Of a DNA stretch of 64,000 nucleotides, positions 8,740 to 18,244 are shown piece after piece. The first letter of the stretch is position 1; each line of letters begins with the position of its first letter. Source of the stretch: an uncultured Bacilli bacterium (lineage in GTDB: Bacteria; Bacillota_I; Bacilli_A; RF39; UBA660); contig CAKPKL010000003.1 of assembly GCA_934167485.1 (NCBI GenBank), positions 74,124-138,123 on the forward strand. The letters run 5' to 3'. The translations under genes were made by a program, and so were the position numbers. The notes under the pieces were generated by a model, which saw nothing but the letters and a program-made list of their open reading frames with translations, did not search any database and was not told the DNA's origin.

Positions 8740-10077
8740 CTAATTATTAGTTTCTTCTTTCTTTTCTAATAATTTTTTATATTCATCTTCCAATATATAG
8801 ATTTCCTTACTACTCATAAATAGAACAACACAGTTATCATATTCTAATAACTTACTTGCCATACCATGTTCTATGTAATCTCCATTATCTAATTTGTTTA
8901 TTATTGTATAAGCATCAATACCTGGATAATCTTCTGGATTTTCTCTATCATAATTAATATCCATTACATATGCTTTATCAGCCAGATTTAAGGCACTTGC
9001 AAAATCATCTGCAAACTCTTCTACTCTTGAGAAAGTATGTGGCTTAAATATAGCTATAATTTTTTTATCTGGATATTTTTGCTTAGCTGCCTTTATAGTA
9101 ACTTTTACCTCTGTTGGATGATGAGCATAATCATCAATTATTACATTATTACCAATAAAAGTTTCTTTAAATCTTCTCTCTGCACCCTTAAATGTTTTAA
9201 GTGAGCGTGCTACCTCTCTAGAATCTAATCTCTCATAATGACAAACAGCTATAACTGCTAAAGCATTAAGTAACATATGCTTGCCAAATAAAGGCAAATC
9301 AAAATGTCCATAATACTCATCTTCTACAAAAACATCAAAACTAGTTCCATCATTTCTATATTCAATATCACGTGCTTGAATATCATTATCATCACTTAGA
9401 CCATAATAATAAATTTGAGGATTAACTTCAAGCAAATGTGTATATGGATCATCACCACATGCAATAACCATCTTATCTGCTTTATTAGCAAACTCCTGAT
9501 AAGCAAGAATCATATCGTCTATGCTTTTATAATAATCAGTATGATCTAATTCAATATTAGTAATTATAACATATTCTGGATCATATGCCAAGAAATGACG
9601 TTGATATTCACAAGCCTCTAATATAAATTTATTAGATTCTCTATCACCATGACCTCTCCCATCACCAATTATATAATTACATCCACCCATATTTTCTAAT
9701 ATATGACTAAGCATACTTGTTGTTGTAGTCTTACCATGACAACCAGACACACAAATAGTTTTAAACTTTTTAGTAAGCTTACCTAACATTTCTTCATACT
9801 CATACATCTTTAAACCCATACTAGCTGCCTTAGCAAGCTCAGGATGTGAATCTCCATGTAAAAGTTTTAGTGCTGGAGAATAAATAACTACAGAATCAGA
9901 ATCTAATTCATCATTTGGTCCTGTATAAATTTTAATACCAGCATCTATTAATTTATCTTCAGTAAAACGATGCTCAGCCTCATCATCATACCCTACTACT
10001 TCATAGCCTAGATCGTGCAAAAGAAGTGCTAAAGCACTCATTCCTGCCCCTTTTATTCCTGCCATATAATATTTCAT
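8740..10077 (-). CDS. murC: UDP-N-acetylmuramate--L-alanine ligase
   Basis: 445 aa. The N-terminal Rossmann-like part starts MAGIKGAGMSALA, followed by the ATP-binding CHGKTTTTSML, then ITNIELDHTDYY and VIIDDYAHHPTEV, all in the Mur ligase order with MurC-type residues (DDYAHHP). It adds L-alanine to UDP-MurNAc in the cytoplasm. It lies only 10 bases after tadC, so the cell-wall gene is transcribed with the pilus genes. Its start has GGAGAGA upstream. Confidence 0.95.
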   Translation of the reverse strand: MKYYMAGIKGAGMSALALLLHDLGYEVVGYDDEAEHRFTEDKLIDAGIKIYTGPNDELDSDSVVIYSPALKLLHGDSHPELAKAASMGLKMYEYEEMLGKLTKKFKTICVSGCHGKTTTTSMLSHILENMGGCNYIIGDGRGHGDRESNKFILEACEYQRHFLAYDPEYVIITNIELDHTDYYKSIDDMILAYQEFANKADKMVIACGDDPYTHLLEVNPQIYYYGLSDDNDIQARDIEYRNDGTSFDVFVEDEYYGHFDLPLFGKHMLLNALAVIAVCHYERLDSREVARSLKTFKGAERRFKETFIGNNVIIDDYAHHPTEVKVTIKAAKQKYPDKKIIAIFKPHTFSRVEEFADDFASALNLADKAYVMDINYDRENPEDYPGIDAYTIINKLDNGDYIEHGMASKLLEYDNCVVLFMSSKEIYILEDEYKKLLEKKEETNN

Positions 10078-10087
10078 AAATTCTCTC

Positions 10088-10789
10088 CTAACGTAAAAAT
10101 TCTATTATAAATGGTCCTAATATCATAAGTAATATTAGAGGGACAATAAATATAACAGATATAATACTAACCTTATTTGGTATTTTATTTATCTCAGCTT
10201 TAATATCCATTATTTGTTTATCCCTCAAATAATCAACTTGATTATTTATTGAATCAATAATACTATTCCCAAATACACTAGTTTCCCTCATATTAAGTAT
10301 AATACTATTAACAGTTTCAGAAGGTATTCTATATCTTAAATCTTCCAAAGCCTCCATAAGTGATCTACCAAATTTCATTTCAGTCAAACTTTTTTTAAAC
10401 TCTTCTGATAGTTCACTATCTATATTATAACATGTAATCTCTAAAGAATTCTCTAAATTTTTACCAGATTCTAATGTAAGCGCTAAAATCTCAAAAAAAT
10501 CAAGGGCTTCTTTATCTAATTTTTTTATCCTCTTATTAATAGGATTTGTTATAAATATAAAATAAAATGCATTATAATACAATATAATAATAAATGGAAT
10601 TATAAAATAATTAACACTTGAAGTAAGAATTAATAAAATAGCTAAAATAATTGTTGTAAATAATCTAACTGTTAAGAATGTAACAGCATCAAAATTTAAT
10701 TTTCTACAAGAACCTAACAATTTTATTTTAGATTCTATTTTTTCAATATCTTTAACTCTATATATTTTTTTAACAATTCCATTATTCAT
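10088..10789 (-). CDS. tadC: TadC-like pilus assembly membrane protein
   Basis: 233 aa with a type II secretion F (GspF/TadC) domain. Two helices lie near residues 45-85, then the soluble helical segment LDFFEILALTLESGKNLENSLE and LRYRIPSETVNSIILNMRE, and a C-terminal helix (about 205-228). TadC pairs with TadB as the inner platform of the Tad pilus machine. It follows tadB by four bases, as in other tad clusters. Confidence 0.85.
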   Translation of the reverse strand: MNNGIVKKIYRVKDIEKIESKIKLLGSCRKLNFDAVTFLTVRLFTTIILAILLILTSSVNYFIIPFIIILYYNAFYFIFITNPINKRIKKLDKEALDFFEILALTLESGKNLENSLEITCYNIDSELSEEFKKSLTEMKFGRSLMEALEDLRYRIPSETVNSIILNMRETSVFGNSIIDSINNQVDYLRDKQIMDIKAEINKIPNKVSIISVIFIVPLILLMILGPFIIEFLR

Positions 10790-10793
10790 TATA

Positions 10794-12290
10794 TCACATC
10801 CTTATCTTCATAACACGTTTTACTACCAAAATATATGTAATATATATAATAAACATTATACATATCAATAAAATACCTAAAGGTTCTTCAAATAAAGGAG
10901 TAAAAAATCCTTTATTAATAATACTTATAAATACCACAAATACTATTGGTACAAATATAAGTACGTACATAATAAGTTTAGAACTACTAGTTAAAGCTTT
11001 AAGTTCTGATTGCAATTTTTTTCTACTAAATAAATTTTTTTCTATAGAATCAAATACCTTAATAATATTACCACCTGTTTTATTTAAAACAGATAAACTA
11101 GATGTTAAATAAACTGTTTCACTTAATTTAACTCTTTCTGAAAACCTTTTAAATGCCACTTCTACATCTAATCCTAAAGAAATTTCTAAACTAATTTTTT
11201 TAAATTCTTTAGCTATTGGTCCATCAAGATCTCTACTTACTAGTTCTATTGCTTGACTAATACTTCTACCTGATTTAAAAGCATTATTCATAACTGAAAT
11301 AGCTTCTAACATATCATGTTCTATTTTCTTTTTATATTCTTTATATTTAATTAAATATATTATATCTAGAGTATAAAAGCCTATTATAAATGGCACCAAC
11401 ATTTCATATGGTTTTAATATTGTTGAATTGAAAAGTTCTGCTACTATAGCAACTATCAAATATATTATACCTACAACAACTTTTCTAGATATAAATTTCA
11501 TATTATTTTTATCATCCATATCAAATGACTCAATATATTTATCATATCTTTTAGCTCTTGATTTTATAAATACTGATTTAGATAATAATATAGTAATCCA
11601 ATCTATAATTTTTAAATATACTAAATACAAATTATCAAGTAAAGATATAGATTTATTCTTAGATGAATTAAGAGTAAATTTAGAAAATCTTCTCTCTAAA
11701 ATTATACTTCTTATATATTTAATAAATAAAACAACTATTATAATTCCTATAAATAAAATAGATAACTGACCTATTCTTATTATAGAAGAATCATCTTTCT
11801 TAACGGTAATATAGATAGTCTCTGAAGATATATTACCTGCATTATCACCTACACTATATTCTAACTTTTTTATACCAGGATTACTAAAATCAAGATCATT
11901 TATATTAGTAGTTATTTTATCAGTTAAATCTCCATCTACTATGTCACTTGCAGTTATGCCTTCTAAAAAGTTAAATTCTTGATTTGCTTTTATTTTATAA
12001 GTTTTTTCCTTTATATTAATTACTGGAGCTTCTTTATCTATTTTATATTCTCCACTTTGTATTATCCTATTTCCTAATGGACTATATATAGTAAATTCTA
12101 TTCTATATATACCAGTTTCATTAAATAATATTTCTACTGGATGAGAATCACTCAAATAATTAATCTCACCAGGCTCACCATTTTTAATTATTACATAAGT
12201 ATAATTAGTTACATATGAAGGAGGAGTATAAGTAACTCTTACGTCTTCATGTGTATATTCCATCTCATTAATACTTAATCCCTCCTGCAT
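10794..12290 (-). CDS. tadB: TadB-like platform protein with an N-terminal DUF5011-type Ig domain
   Basis: 498 aa. The last ~300 residues are a normal TadB: helices around 270-320, then MNNAFKSGRSISQAIELVSR and LKALTSSSKLIM, with two C-terminal helices. Unusually, ~170 residues precede the first helix (about 172-192). They contain KEAPVINIK, ASDIVDGDLTDKI and YSVGDNAGNISSETIYITV, the pattern of DUF5011/HYR-like Ig domains that normally sit outside the cell. There is no Sec signal. Positive residues after the first helix (KYIRS, ERR) predict N-out topology. The start has AGGTGGTG upstream. Confidence 0.85.
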   Translation of the reverse strand: MQEGLSINEMEYTHEDVRVTYTPPSYVTNYTYVIIKNGEPGEINYLSDSHPVEILFNETGIYRIEFTIYSPLGNRIIQSGEYKIDKEAPVINIKEKTYKIKANQEFNFLEGITASDIVDGDLTDKITTNINDLDFSNPGIKKLEYSVGDNAGNISSETIYITVKKDDSSIIRIGQLSILFIGIIIVVLFIKYIRSIILERRFSKFTLNSSKNKSISLLDNLYLVYLKIIDWITILLSKSVFIKSRAKRYDKYIESFDMDDKNNMKFISRKVVVGIIYLIVAIVAELFNSTILKPYEMLVPFIIGFYTLDIIYLIKYKEYKKKIEHDMLEAISVMNNAFKSGRSISQAIELVSRDLDGPIAKEFKKISLEISLGLDVEVAFKRFSERVKLSETVYLTSSLSVLNKTGGNIIKVFDSIEKNLFSRKKLQSELKALTSSSKLIMYVLIFVPIVFVVFISIINKGFFTPLFEEPLGILLICIMFIIYITYILVVKRVMKIRM

Positions 12291-12300
12291 AATTCACCAC

Positions 12301-13623
12301 CTATTCAAATATATCTTTTATAGTATCTATACCTCTTGATTTTAATCTATCATAAGTACTTGGAGTTGCATCTGATTTTACAAATTCTCCAATAACTTCT
12401 CCATCTGTTGTAATACCAGTTTGTTTAAAAGCAAAGATTTCATTTAATTTAATTTCATCGCCTTCAAATCCTACAATTTCTGATATACTAGTAACTTTTC
12501 TCTTTCCATCACTAAGTCTTGAAATATTAATTACTATATCAATAGCATTCTCAATATATTCCCTTATAGCTTTAATAGGAATTTCCATACCTGCCATAAG
12601 TACCATAGTTTCTAACCTATTTAAAGCATCTTTAGGGCCGTTTGCATGAAGTGTTGTCATACTACCTTCATGACCTGTATTCATAGCTTGTAACATATCA
12701 AAAGCCTCTTTACCACGAACTTCTCCTACTATTATCCTATCAGGTCTCATACGTAAAGAATTTATAACCAAATCTCTAATAGTTACGGCCCCAACCCCTT
12801 CATAATTAGAGCCTCTTGTCTCAAGAGAAATAACGTGACTTTGTTCCAATTTTAATTCTGCAGCATCCTCTATAGTAATAATTCTCTCATCATTTCCAAT
12901 AAATGATGACATAACATTTAGCAATGTTGTTTTACCACTACCAGTACCACCACATACTATAATATTCATTTTACTTTTAACACAGGCCTCAATAAATCTT
13001 GCCATATAAGGAGTCATCGTACCATTACGTAAAAAATCATCTATAGTAGCTAACTCTTTTTTAAATTTTCTTATAGTAAGAACAGGTCCATTTAAACTTA
13101 AAGGTTCTATTACAGCATTAAGTCTAGACCCATCACTAAGCCTTGCATCAACCATAGGATTTGCTGTATCAATTGTTCTACCTATTGGTTGAATTAATCG
13201 TTGTATGGTCCTTATAATATGATTTTCATTTATAAAAGAAACACTATCATCCTTTATAAGTTTCCCATCTAATTCTATATAAATTTCATTAATTCCATTT
13301 ACCATAATTTCGGTAATATCAGGATCATCTAAAAGTTCAGTAATAGGTCCATAACCATTTATTTCATTGTCAATTAAATTATTTATATAACTTCTCTCTA
13401 CAACACTTAAATCATAACCTTCTAATGTTTTATCTATTTCACCCTTAACATAACTAGATAAACCTAATTTATTATTAGCATTATTATCAATTAAATTTTG
13501 AATTATTTTATTTCTTAATTCATCAAGTAATACCTTATTAGTAAAAGTGTCATAGTCTGGTAAATCATTAAAATTACTTTTATCTTCTACAACTTCAAAT
13601 TCATCAACAAATGATTTAGCCAT
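12301..13623 (-). CDS. tadA: TadA/CpaF secretion ATPase
   Basis: 440 aa. The nucleotide site is CGGTGSGKTTLLNV (Walker A, about residue 222). It is followed by ITIEDAAEL, RPDRIIVGEVRGKEAFDML and AMNTGHEGSMTTLHAN, the Asp and His boxes of type II/IV secretion ATPases; the N-terminal ITEIMVNG is typical of CpaF. It powers pilin movement at the cytoplasmic face of TadB/TadC. It directly follows the CpaE-like gene. Confidence 0.95.
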   Translation of the reverse strand: MAKSFVDEFEVVEDKSNFNDLPDYDTFTNKVLLDELRNKIIQNLIDNNANNKLGLSSYVKGEIDKTLEGYDLSVVERSYINNLIDNEINGYGPITELLDDPDITEIMVNGINEIYIELDGKLIKDDSVSFINENHIIRTIQRLIQPIGRTIDTANPMVDARLSDGSRLNAVIEPLSLNGPVLTIRKFKKELATIDDFLRNGTMTPYMARFIEACVKSKMNIIVCGGTGSGKTTLLNVMSSFIGNDERIITIEDAAELKLEQSHVISLETRGSNYEGVGAVTIRDLVINSLRMRPDRIIVGEVRGKEAFDMLQAMNTGHEGSMTTLHANGPKDALNRLETMVLMAGMEIPIKAIREYIENAIDIVINISRLSDGKRKVTSISEIVGFEGDEIKLNEIFAFKQTGITTDGEVIGEFVKSDATPSTYDRLKSRGIDTIKDIFE

Positions 13624-13624
13624 A

Positions 13625-14392
13625 TTAATCCCCCTTACTTTCCTTTAGTAGATTGCTTGCTATAAGTTCATATATCTTCATAGCGCTCGTATATTTTCTA
13701 TATATTCTATCATCTAAAGTAAGTATCTTACCCTCAATTATATATTTATCAATATTTTTAATATAGAAATTACTTGGTATTATATAATTTATATTTTTAT
13801 TTATTATATTTTTTATATCATACTTATTATAATAATTTTTACCTTTATAATTAGATTCATTTAATATAATTTTGTAATTTGATTTACCCATATCACTTAA
13901 TATTGATACCATAGTTTTCATATTTTTTAAGTTCATAGAATCATTATTTATTAAATATAGTATTTGATCACTATAGTCAAGTGCGAACAAATTAATATCA
14001 GTCAATATATGATTAGTATCTATTAATATCACATCATACTTCATAGCAGCTTTATAAAAAATTACATCTAGTATTTTGCTATTTATTTTTCTAGCATACC
14101 TAGGATCTTTAGGAGCCGCCATAACACTTATAAAATCATCATACTTTGTTACATAATTATCTAATGAATCAAACGTATTATTATTCAAATCTTCAAATAA
14201 ATTATAAATATCTAAATCATATTTAATATTTAAAGTTGCAGCAATATCCCCAGAATAAAAATCTAAATCAATTATTAAAACTTTCTTTTGCATTCTAGAA
14301 TAAATACCCGCTAAAGATAGAATCGTTGTAGTTTTTCCTACTCCACCTTTTACTGATGTAACTGCAAATATCTTTGCTTTATTTAAAGCCAT
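13625..14392 (-). CDS. CpaE-like MinD/ParA ATPase
   Basis: 255 aa with the deviant Walker A KGGVGKTTTILSLAG at residue ~15, IDLDFYSGDIAATLN and VILIDTNH. This is the MinD/ParA fold found as CpaE/TadZ in Tad clusters, where it positions the machine in the cell. The N-terminal receiver-like domain of classical CpaE is missing. Its stop is one base before the tadA start. Confidence 0.85.
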   Translation of the reverse strand: MALNKAKIFAVTSVKGGVGKTTTILSLAGIYSRMQKKVLIIDLDFYSGDIAATLNIKYDLDIYNLFEDLNNNTFDSLDNYVTKYDDFISVMAAPKDPRYARKINSKILDVIFYKAAMKYDVILIDTNHILTDINLFALDYSDQILYLINNDSMNLKNMKTMVSILSDMGKSNYKIILNESNYKGKNYYNKYDIKNIINKNINYIIPSNFYIKNIDKYIIEGKILTLDDRIYRKYTSAMKIYELIASNLLKESKGD

Positions 14393-14396
14393 AAAA

Positions 14397-14768
14397 TCAC
14401 CCTTTTACTATTCTTTTATCATCTTTGTATCCTTTATATACAACCATTATATCCTGTTTTTTATCGTTTAAACCATACTTATTTTTTATAGTCTTTATAA
14501 CTGTTACTTCAACGCTCATAGGACTATCAATAATTTTAATATCAGAATCCTTAACGTTTTTACTTAATAGATCATAACTTTTATCATAAACAAGTGTATC
14601 ATCTAAATTATCTAAATAGTACTTTAATGCATCTTTAGTACTATTATTAATTTTTTTCTCTTCTAATGATAAATATCCTAAATTAATAACCATACCAAGC
14701 ATTATAAAAAATATTGGTATAAAAATTACAAAAAGTACTAAAACCTGACCTTTATTATTTTTTAACAT
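14397..14768 (-). CDS. TadE/TadG-like pseudopilin 2
   Basis: 123 aa. MLKNNKGQVLVLFVIFIPIFFIML is a short basic leader and one hydrophobic helix typical of TadE/TadG proteins, which carry KGQ before the helix. The remainder is an extracytoplasmic domain without cysteines. It overlaps the preceding TadE-like gene by 14 bases and precedes the CpaE-like gene by five bases, so its place in the tad operon is clear. Confidence 0.75.
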   Translation of the reverse strand: MLKNNKGQVLVLFVIFIPIFFIMLGMVINLGYLSLEEKKINNSTKDALKYYLDNLDDTLVYDKSYDLLSKNVKDSDIKIIDSPMSVEVTVIKTIKNKYGLNDKKQDIMVVYKGYKDDKRIVKG

Positions 14769-15096
14769 ATATACTCCTATCTACATTAACAATATAACTA
14801 TTACCCAAGATAGTATTAAGTATAGGTGAATATATCTTAATATCTTTACTTAAATTAATAGTTAAAAAATCATTTTCCTCTTTATAATCAATCTTAATAT
14901 CTTTATTACTTATATACTCATTGATTTTAGAATATTCCTGTGTTTCATATAAATCAACTACAGTATCTAAGTCATTTTCTAAAGAATACTTTTTAGTAAA
15001 AATATTTCCAAAATCAATAATAGATATTATAATCAATACAAGAAGTGGTAAAACAATTATAAATTCTACTAATGCTTGCCCTTTACTATCTTTCAT
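14755..15096 (-). CDS. TadE-like pseudopilin 1
   Basis: 113 aa from the ATG at 15096, with GAGTGTGAT upstream. KDSKGQALVEFIIVLPLLVLII is the TadE signature, with E five residues after the Q-A-L turn, followed by a small extracytoplasmic domain. It is the first gene of the tad operon in this window. No Flp major pilin or TadV peptidase lies upstream; the preceding gene is P2. Confidence 0.8.
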   Translation of the reverse strand: MKDSKGQALVEFIIVLPLLVLIIISIIDFGNIFTKKYSLENDLDTVVDLYETQEYSKINEYISNKDIKIDYKEENDFLTINLSKDIKIYSPILNTILGNSYIVNVDRSIYVKK

Positions 15097-15139
15097 AATA
15101 TCACACTCTATCATCATATATTATTATAACAAAATATGT

Positions 15140-15165
15140 AAAAAAAAGATAGATATATTCTACCT
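15140..15165 (-). terminator. Terminator after P2
   Basis: AGGTAGA/TCTATCT hairpin followed by TTTTTTT on the minus strand, between P2 and the tad operon. Confidence 0.6.
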
Positions 15166-15202
15166 TTATTACATATTTTTACATTTGAATTAGTAAAACA
15201 AA

Positions 15203-16762
15203 TTAATCTAATTTATTTATAGTACTAGAAGGATCTGCATATCCCCAAAGTTCTCCTACATTAGTTTCACCCTCTAATGTTGATTCTGATATTAAATTTT
15301 TATAATTTAATATAACTCTATTATCATAAAATCCACCAATTACGCCACCAACTTTATTCTTTCCCTTTATTTCTGATTTCGAATATATATTTATAAGATC
15401 ATTTTCTACGGATAATACTCCAACTATCCCACCTATATATTCTCCATCTCCATGTAACTTGGAGTAAGATTTTATATTATTTAATACATTTTTATCTGGA
15501 GTTCCAGAACTAACACCTATTATTCCACCCAAATTACCTATTCCATTAACCTTAGCATATGAAACACTATCAGTTAATGTTGAACCTCTTTGAAACTGTC
15601 CTATTACTCCACCTAAACCAGAATTTCCTACAACTATAGCTTCTGATGTTAAATTGCTAGAACTAGAATTATCCGTACTAACACCTACGATACCTCCAGT
15701 TGCTGAAAGTTCTTCTGTTCCACTATTTTCCACTGTAGAATTACCATAAGCATAGTTTAACTTAGTTTTCCTCATTTCCCCTATTGCTCCACCAACAAAC
15801 GATGTTTTACCTTTAACCTTGCCATCGTATACATAAATATTATTTATGTCATTTGAAGTGGATAAACCAACAACTAATCCAACTTGTAGATCCGCATAAA
15901 TTGTGGAATTTAAAATAACTATATTATTAATATTGGAATTTCTACAAAACCCAATAAAAATACCAGCATCCGCATAACCTTCAACATATGAATTCATTAT
16001 TATTAAATCATTTATAACAGCTGAATCTATAAATCCAAACAAACCAAGCATAACATTCTCATATGAGTTTTCTATTTTACTTGTTAATTTTTTTATATAT
16101 ATTCCACTTATTACATTGTTATTTCCTTCAAATGTTCCTTTAAATGAATTCGCTTGATTTGAACTCATTCCTATTGGTGTCCATTCTGTTCCTAGTTTAT
16201 TTCCATCTTTATCATATCTTCCACCTAAATCAAGTGATATATCTAGTGATATTGTTTTACCTTCAAATGTTTCACCACTATTTACTTGTTGTGCAACCCA
16301 AGCAAGTTCACTTGCCTTTGTTATATGATAAATACCATTACTATCTTCTGTTACTTCTTTTACTGTCTTTCCATCCCATTTATCTATTTTATTTAATTCT
16401 TTTCCTGTCGTTACTTTTTCATTATTAGATAGTTTTATATCTTTTATCTGTCCTTGTTCTATTATTATTGTTCCCGATTCAAAATTATAATTTTTTACAT
16501 CTACTTTGATTGTTTTATCTTTATATTTTAAATTCCCTTTACTATCTATTATATATGTTCCATCTTCTAGTCCATCATTCATGACACTTGTAGCTATTGC
16601 TTGTTCTACTGCATCTAAATAAAGTTCTGCACTTCTTTTGATACTTGAATTTTTACTATCTTCTATTATATCCAATACTATTGGAGTTGCTATAAGTGCG
16701 ATTATTGCGAGTATTACTATGACTGCTAAAAGTTCTATTAATGTAAATCCTTTTCTTTTCAT
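15203..16762 (-). CDS. Pilin-like surface protein P2 with GLUG beta-helix passenger
   Basis: 519 aa. The leader is short: MKRKG, then FTLIELLAVIVI and the helix to PIVLDIIEDSK. Residues ~140-200 carry KASELAWVAQQVNSG and TEWTPIG, which commonly precede GLUG repeats. The rest repeats units such as GGIVGVSTDNS, GGVIGQFQRGS, GGIIGVSSG, GGIVGVLS and GGVIGGFYDN, the GLUG motif of right-handed beta-helix adhesins. It has no MNKN leader frame. The promoter is at 16796-16824 and its own terminator at 15140-15165. It lies directly upstream of the tad operon, which could assemble it. Confidence 0.85.
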   Translation of the reverse strand: MKRKGFTLIELLAVIVILAIIALIATPIVLDIIEDSKNSSIKRSAELYLDAVEQAIATSVMNDGLEDGTYIIDSKGNLKYKDKTIKVDVKNYNFESGTIIIEQGQIKDIKLSNNEKVTTGKELNKIDKWDGKTVKEVTEDSNGIYHITKASELAWVAQQVNSGETFEGKTISLDISLDLGGRYDKDGNKLGTEWTPIGMSSNQANSFKGTFEGNNNVISGIYIKKLTSKIENSYENVMLGLFGFIDSAVINDLIIMNSYVEGYADAGIFIGFCRNSNINNIVILNSTIYADLQVGLVVGLSTSNDINNIYVYDGKVKGKTSFVGGAIGEMRKTKLNYAYGNSTVENSGTEELSATGGIVGVSTDNSSSSNLTSEAIVVGNSGLGGVIGQFQRGSTLTDSVSYAKVNGIGNLGGIIGVSSGTPDKNVLNNIKSYSKLHGDGEYIGGIVGVLSVENDLINIYSKSEIKGKNKVGGVIGGFYDNRVILNYKNLISESTLEGETNVGELWGYADPSSTINKLD

Positions 16763-16795
16763 AATATTCCCACTTTCTTATTTTTAACTATTTTT

Positions 16796-16833
16796 ATTAT
16801 ACTAAAAAAATATAGATTAATCAATAACCTATA
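16796..16833 (-). promoter_or_regulatory. P2 promoter inside the terminator of the CcdA-like gene
   Basis: TTGATT (16819-16824), 17 nt, TATAAT (16796-16801). The -35 sits in the loop of the 9-bp hairpin TATAGGTTA/TAATCTATA (16811-16833), which is followed by seven T on the minus strand. Confidence 0.7.
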
Positions 16834-16835
16834 TC

Positions 16836-18005
16836 TTAGAAATTAAACATTAACCATTCAGTTTTAAATATCATAAGTATCCCTATTAATAACATGAGTA
16901 TCCCACCTATTAAGTGAGAATATTTTGTATATTTATTTGAAATACCAGTTACTTTTAATGTTGTCATAGCTATAACAAATATTACGATATCGTCTATCAT
17001 AAACATCAAAATATATAAAAACATATAAATTGAATATTCAAAAGAATTTAAATTATTTATCGAAAGTATTTCTACAAACATAGTAGGAAGTCCTGCAGAG
17101 CATGCAAGTTCTACAAAGTTAACTGATATAGCAAGTAACATAATTCCTATAAGAGACATTATAAATTTCTGTTCTGTTTCTATTTTCTTTATTTTATTAA
17201 TTGTAGATTTTTTTTGTTCTTTATTTGTTACTTGGCATCCTACTGATTTATTTAAACTTTTTCTAAAACTATTTAAATTAACTAAACCGCCTAAAAGAGC
17301 TATCACACCTATTACATATTTAAATGTATTTCCAATAGAATTAGCTATTTTTAGTATTCCTAACATAAATACTAAATATACAAGTGCGGATGTTATTAGA
17401 AATGTTAAACCTAATATCCACATGTTTTTCTTATCTTTCATATTAAATAACATACTAATTAAAAATATTAATACCCACATAGCACATGGATTAAATCCAT
17501 CTATAAAACCTATTAATATTGATATAAGTGGTAATGATATACTTTTAGCATCAAACTTAATTTTTTTACCTAATATTGATATTGTTTTATTTGAATTTTT
17601 ATTATAAATACCATCATTTTGTTTTATACAATCATCTGCATTTTTATTAGAAATAACATCATCAACTATATCACAATAATCTGTTTTACTATATGAATCT
17701 ATCATATCCAATATTTGATTTTTTGTATCTTCATTAAATCCTATTACATAATCACTTCCAATTATAGTAAGAGGTACTGACGATTCTTTTATATCAAGAG
17801 AATCTCTTACTTTAGTGAGTAATTTAGAATATGTACCTATTTCATATTTTTTTACATTTATATTATCTATTGTAGATAAAAATTCTATTTCACTTTTACA
17901 ATGTGGACACGTATTACTGTGAAATAAGTATACATCTATTCCACTTGCACTTACAAACGGCATAAATAAAAATAAAGATATTATTAAAAATACTATTTTT
18001 TTCAT
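16836..18005 (-). CDS. Thioredoxin-like domain fused to CcdA-like membrane domain
   Basis: 389 aa. A signal-like helix (residues 4-20) leads to a periplasmic-side thioredoxin/glutaredoxin fold with FHSNTCPHCKSE (CPHC active site). Residues ~165-385 form six or so helices with LIGFIDGFNPCAMWVLIF, the conserved Pro-Cys of CcdA/DsbD electron carriers. A second cysteine lies near VNFVELACSAGLPTMF. The pair would pass reducing power across the membrane. It overlaps the small thioredoxin gene by four bases (ATGA). Confidence 0.85.
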   Translation of the reverse strand: MKKIVFLIISLFLFMPFVSASGIDVYLFHSNTCPHCKSEIEFLSTIDNINVKKYEIGTYSKLLTKVRDSLDIKESSVPLTIIGSDYVIGFNEDTKNQILDMIDSYSKTDYCDIVDDVISNKNADDCIKQNDGIYNKNSNKTISILGKKIKFDAKSISLPLISILIGFIDGFNPCAMWVLIFLISMLFNMKDKKNMWILGLTFLITSALVYLVFMLGILKIANSIGNTFKYVIGVIALLGGLVNLNSFRKSLNKSVGCQVTNKEQKKSTINKIKKIETEQKFIMSLIGIMLLAISVNFVELACSAGLPTMFVEILSINNLNSFEYSIYMFLYILMFMIDDIVIFVIAMTTLKVTGISNKYTKYSHLIGGILMLLIGILMIFKTEWLMFNF

Positions 18006-18244
18006 GATAAAAACCTTTCTATTTCTTCTTTAGAGTGTTCTCCAATAAGTCTACCTGTTTCTATATTATTTTCTATTTTAATATAAACAGGTAAAATATC
18101 TCCAGCTTTATATTCATCTATATCATCCATATCATAATCAAGTGATATTACTTCTATATCTTTATCTTTAATAACATCGTTAAATCTTGATTTCATTATT
18201 ATGCAACTGCTACACCATATAGCGCTTATTCTAATTATTTTCAT
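18002..18244 (-). CDS. Small thioredoxin-like protein
   Basis: 80 aa with IWCSSCIIMKSRF, a WCxxC redox site at the N-terminus, and DILPVYIKI with the cis-Pro expected of the fold. It is shorter than a standard thioredoxin. As the gene before the CcdA fusion, it is the likely cytoplasmic electron donor to it. The start has AGGAG upstream and overlaps the pentapeptide gene by 14 bases. Confidence 0.8.
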   Translation of the reverse strand: MKIIRISAIWCSSCIIMKSRFNDVIKDKDIEVISLDYDMDDIDEYKAGDILPVYIKIENNIETGRLIGEHSKEEIERFLS

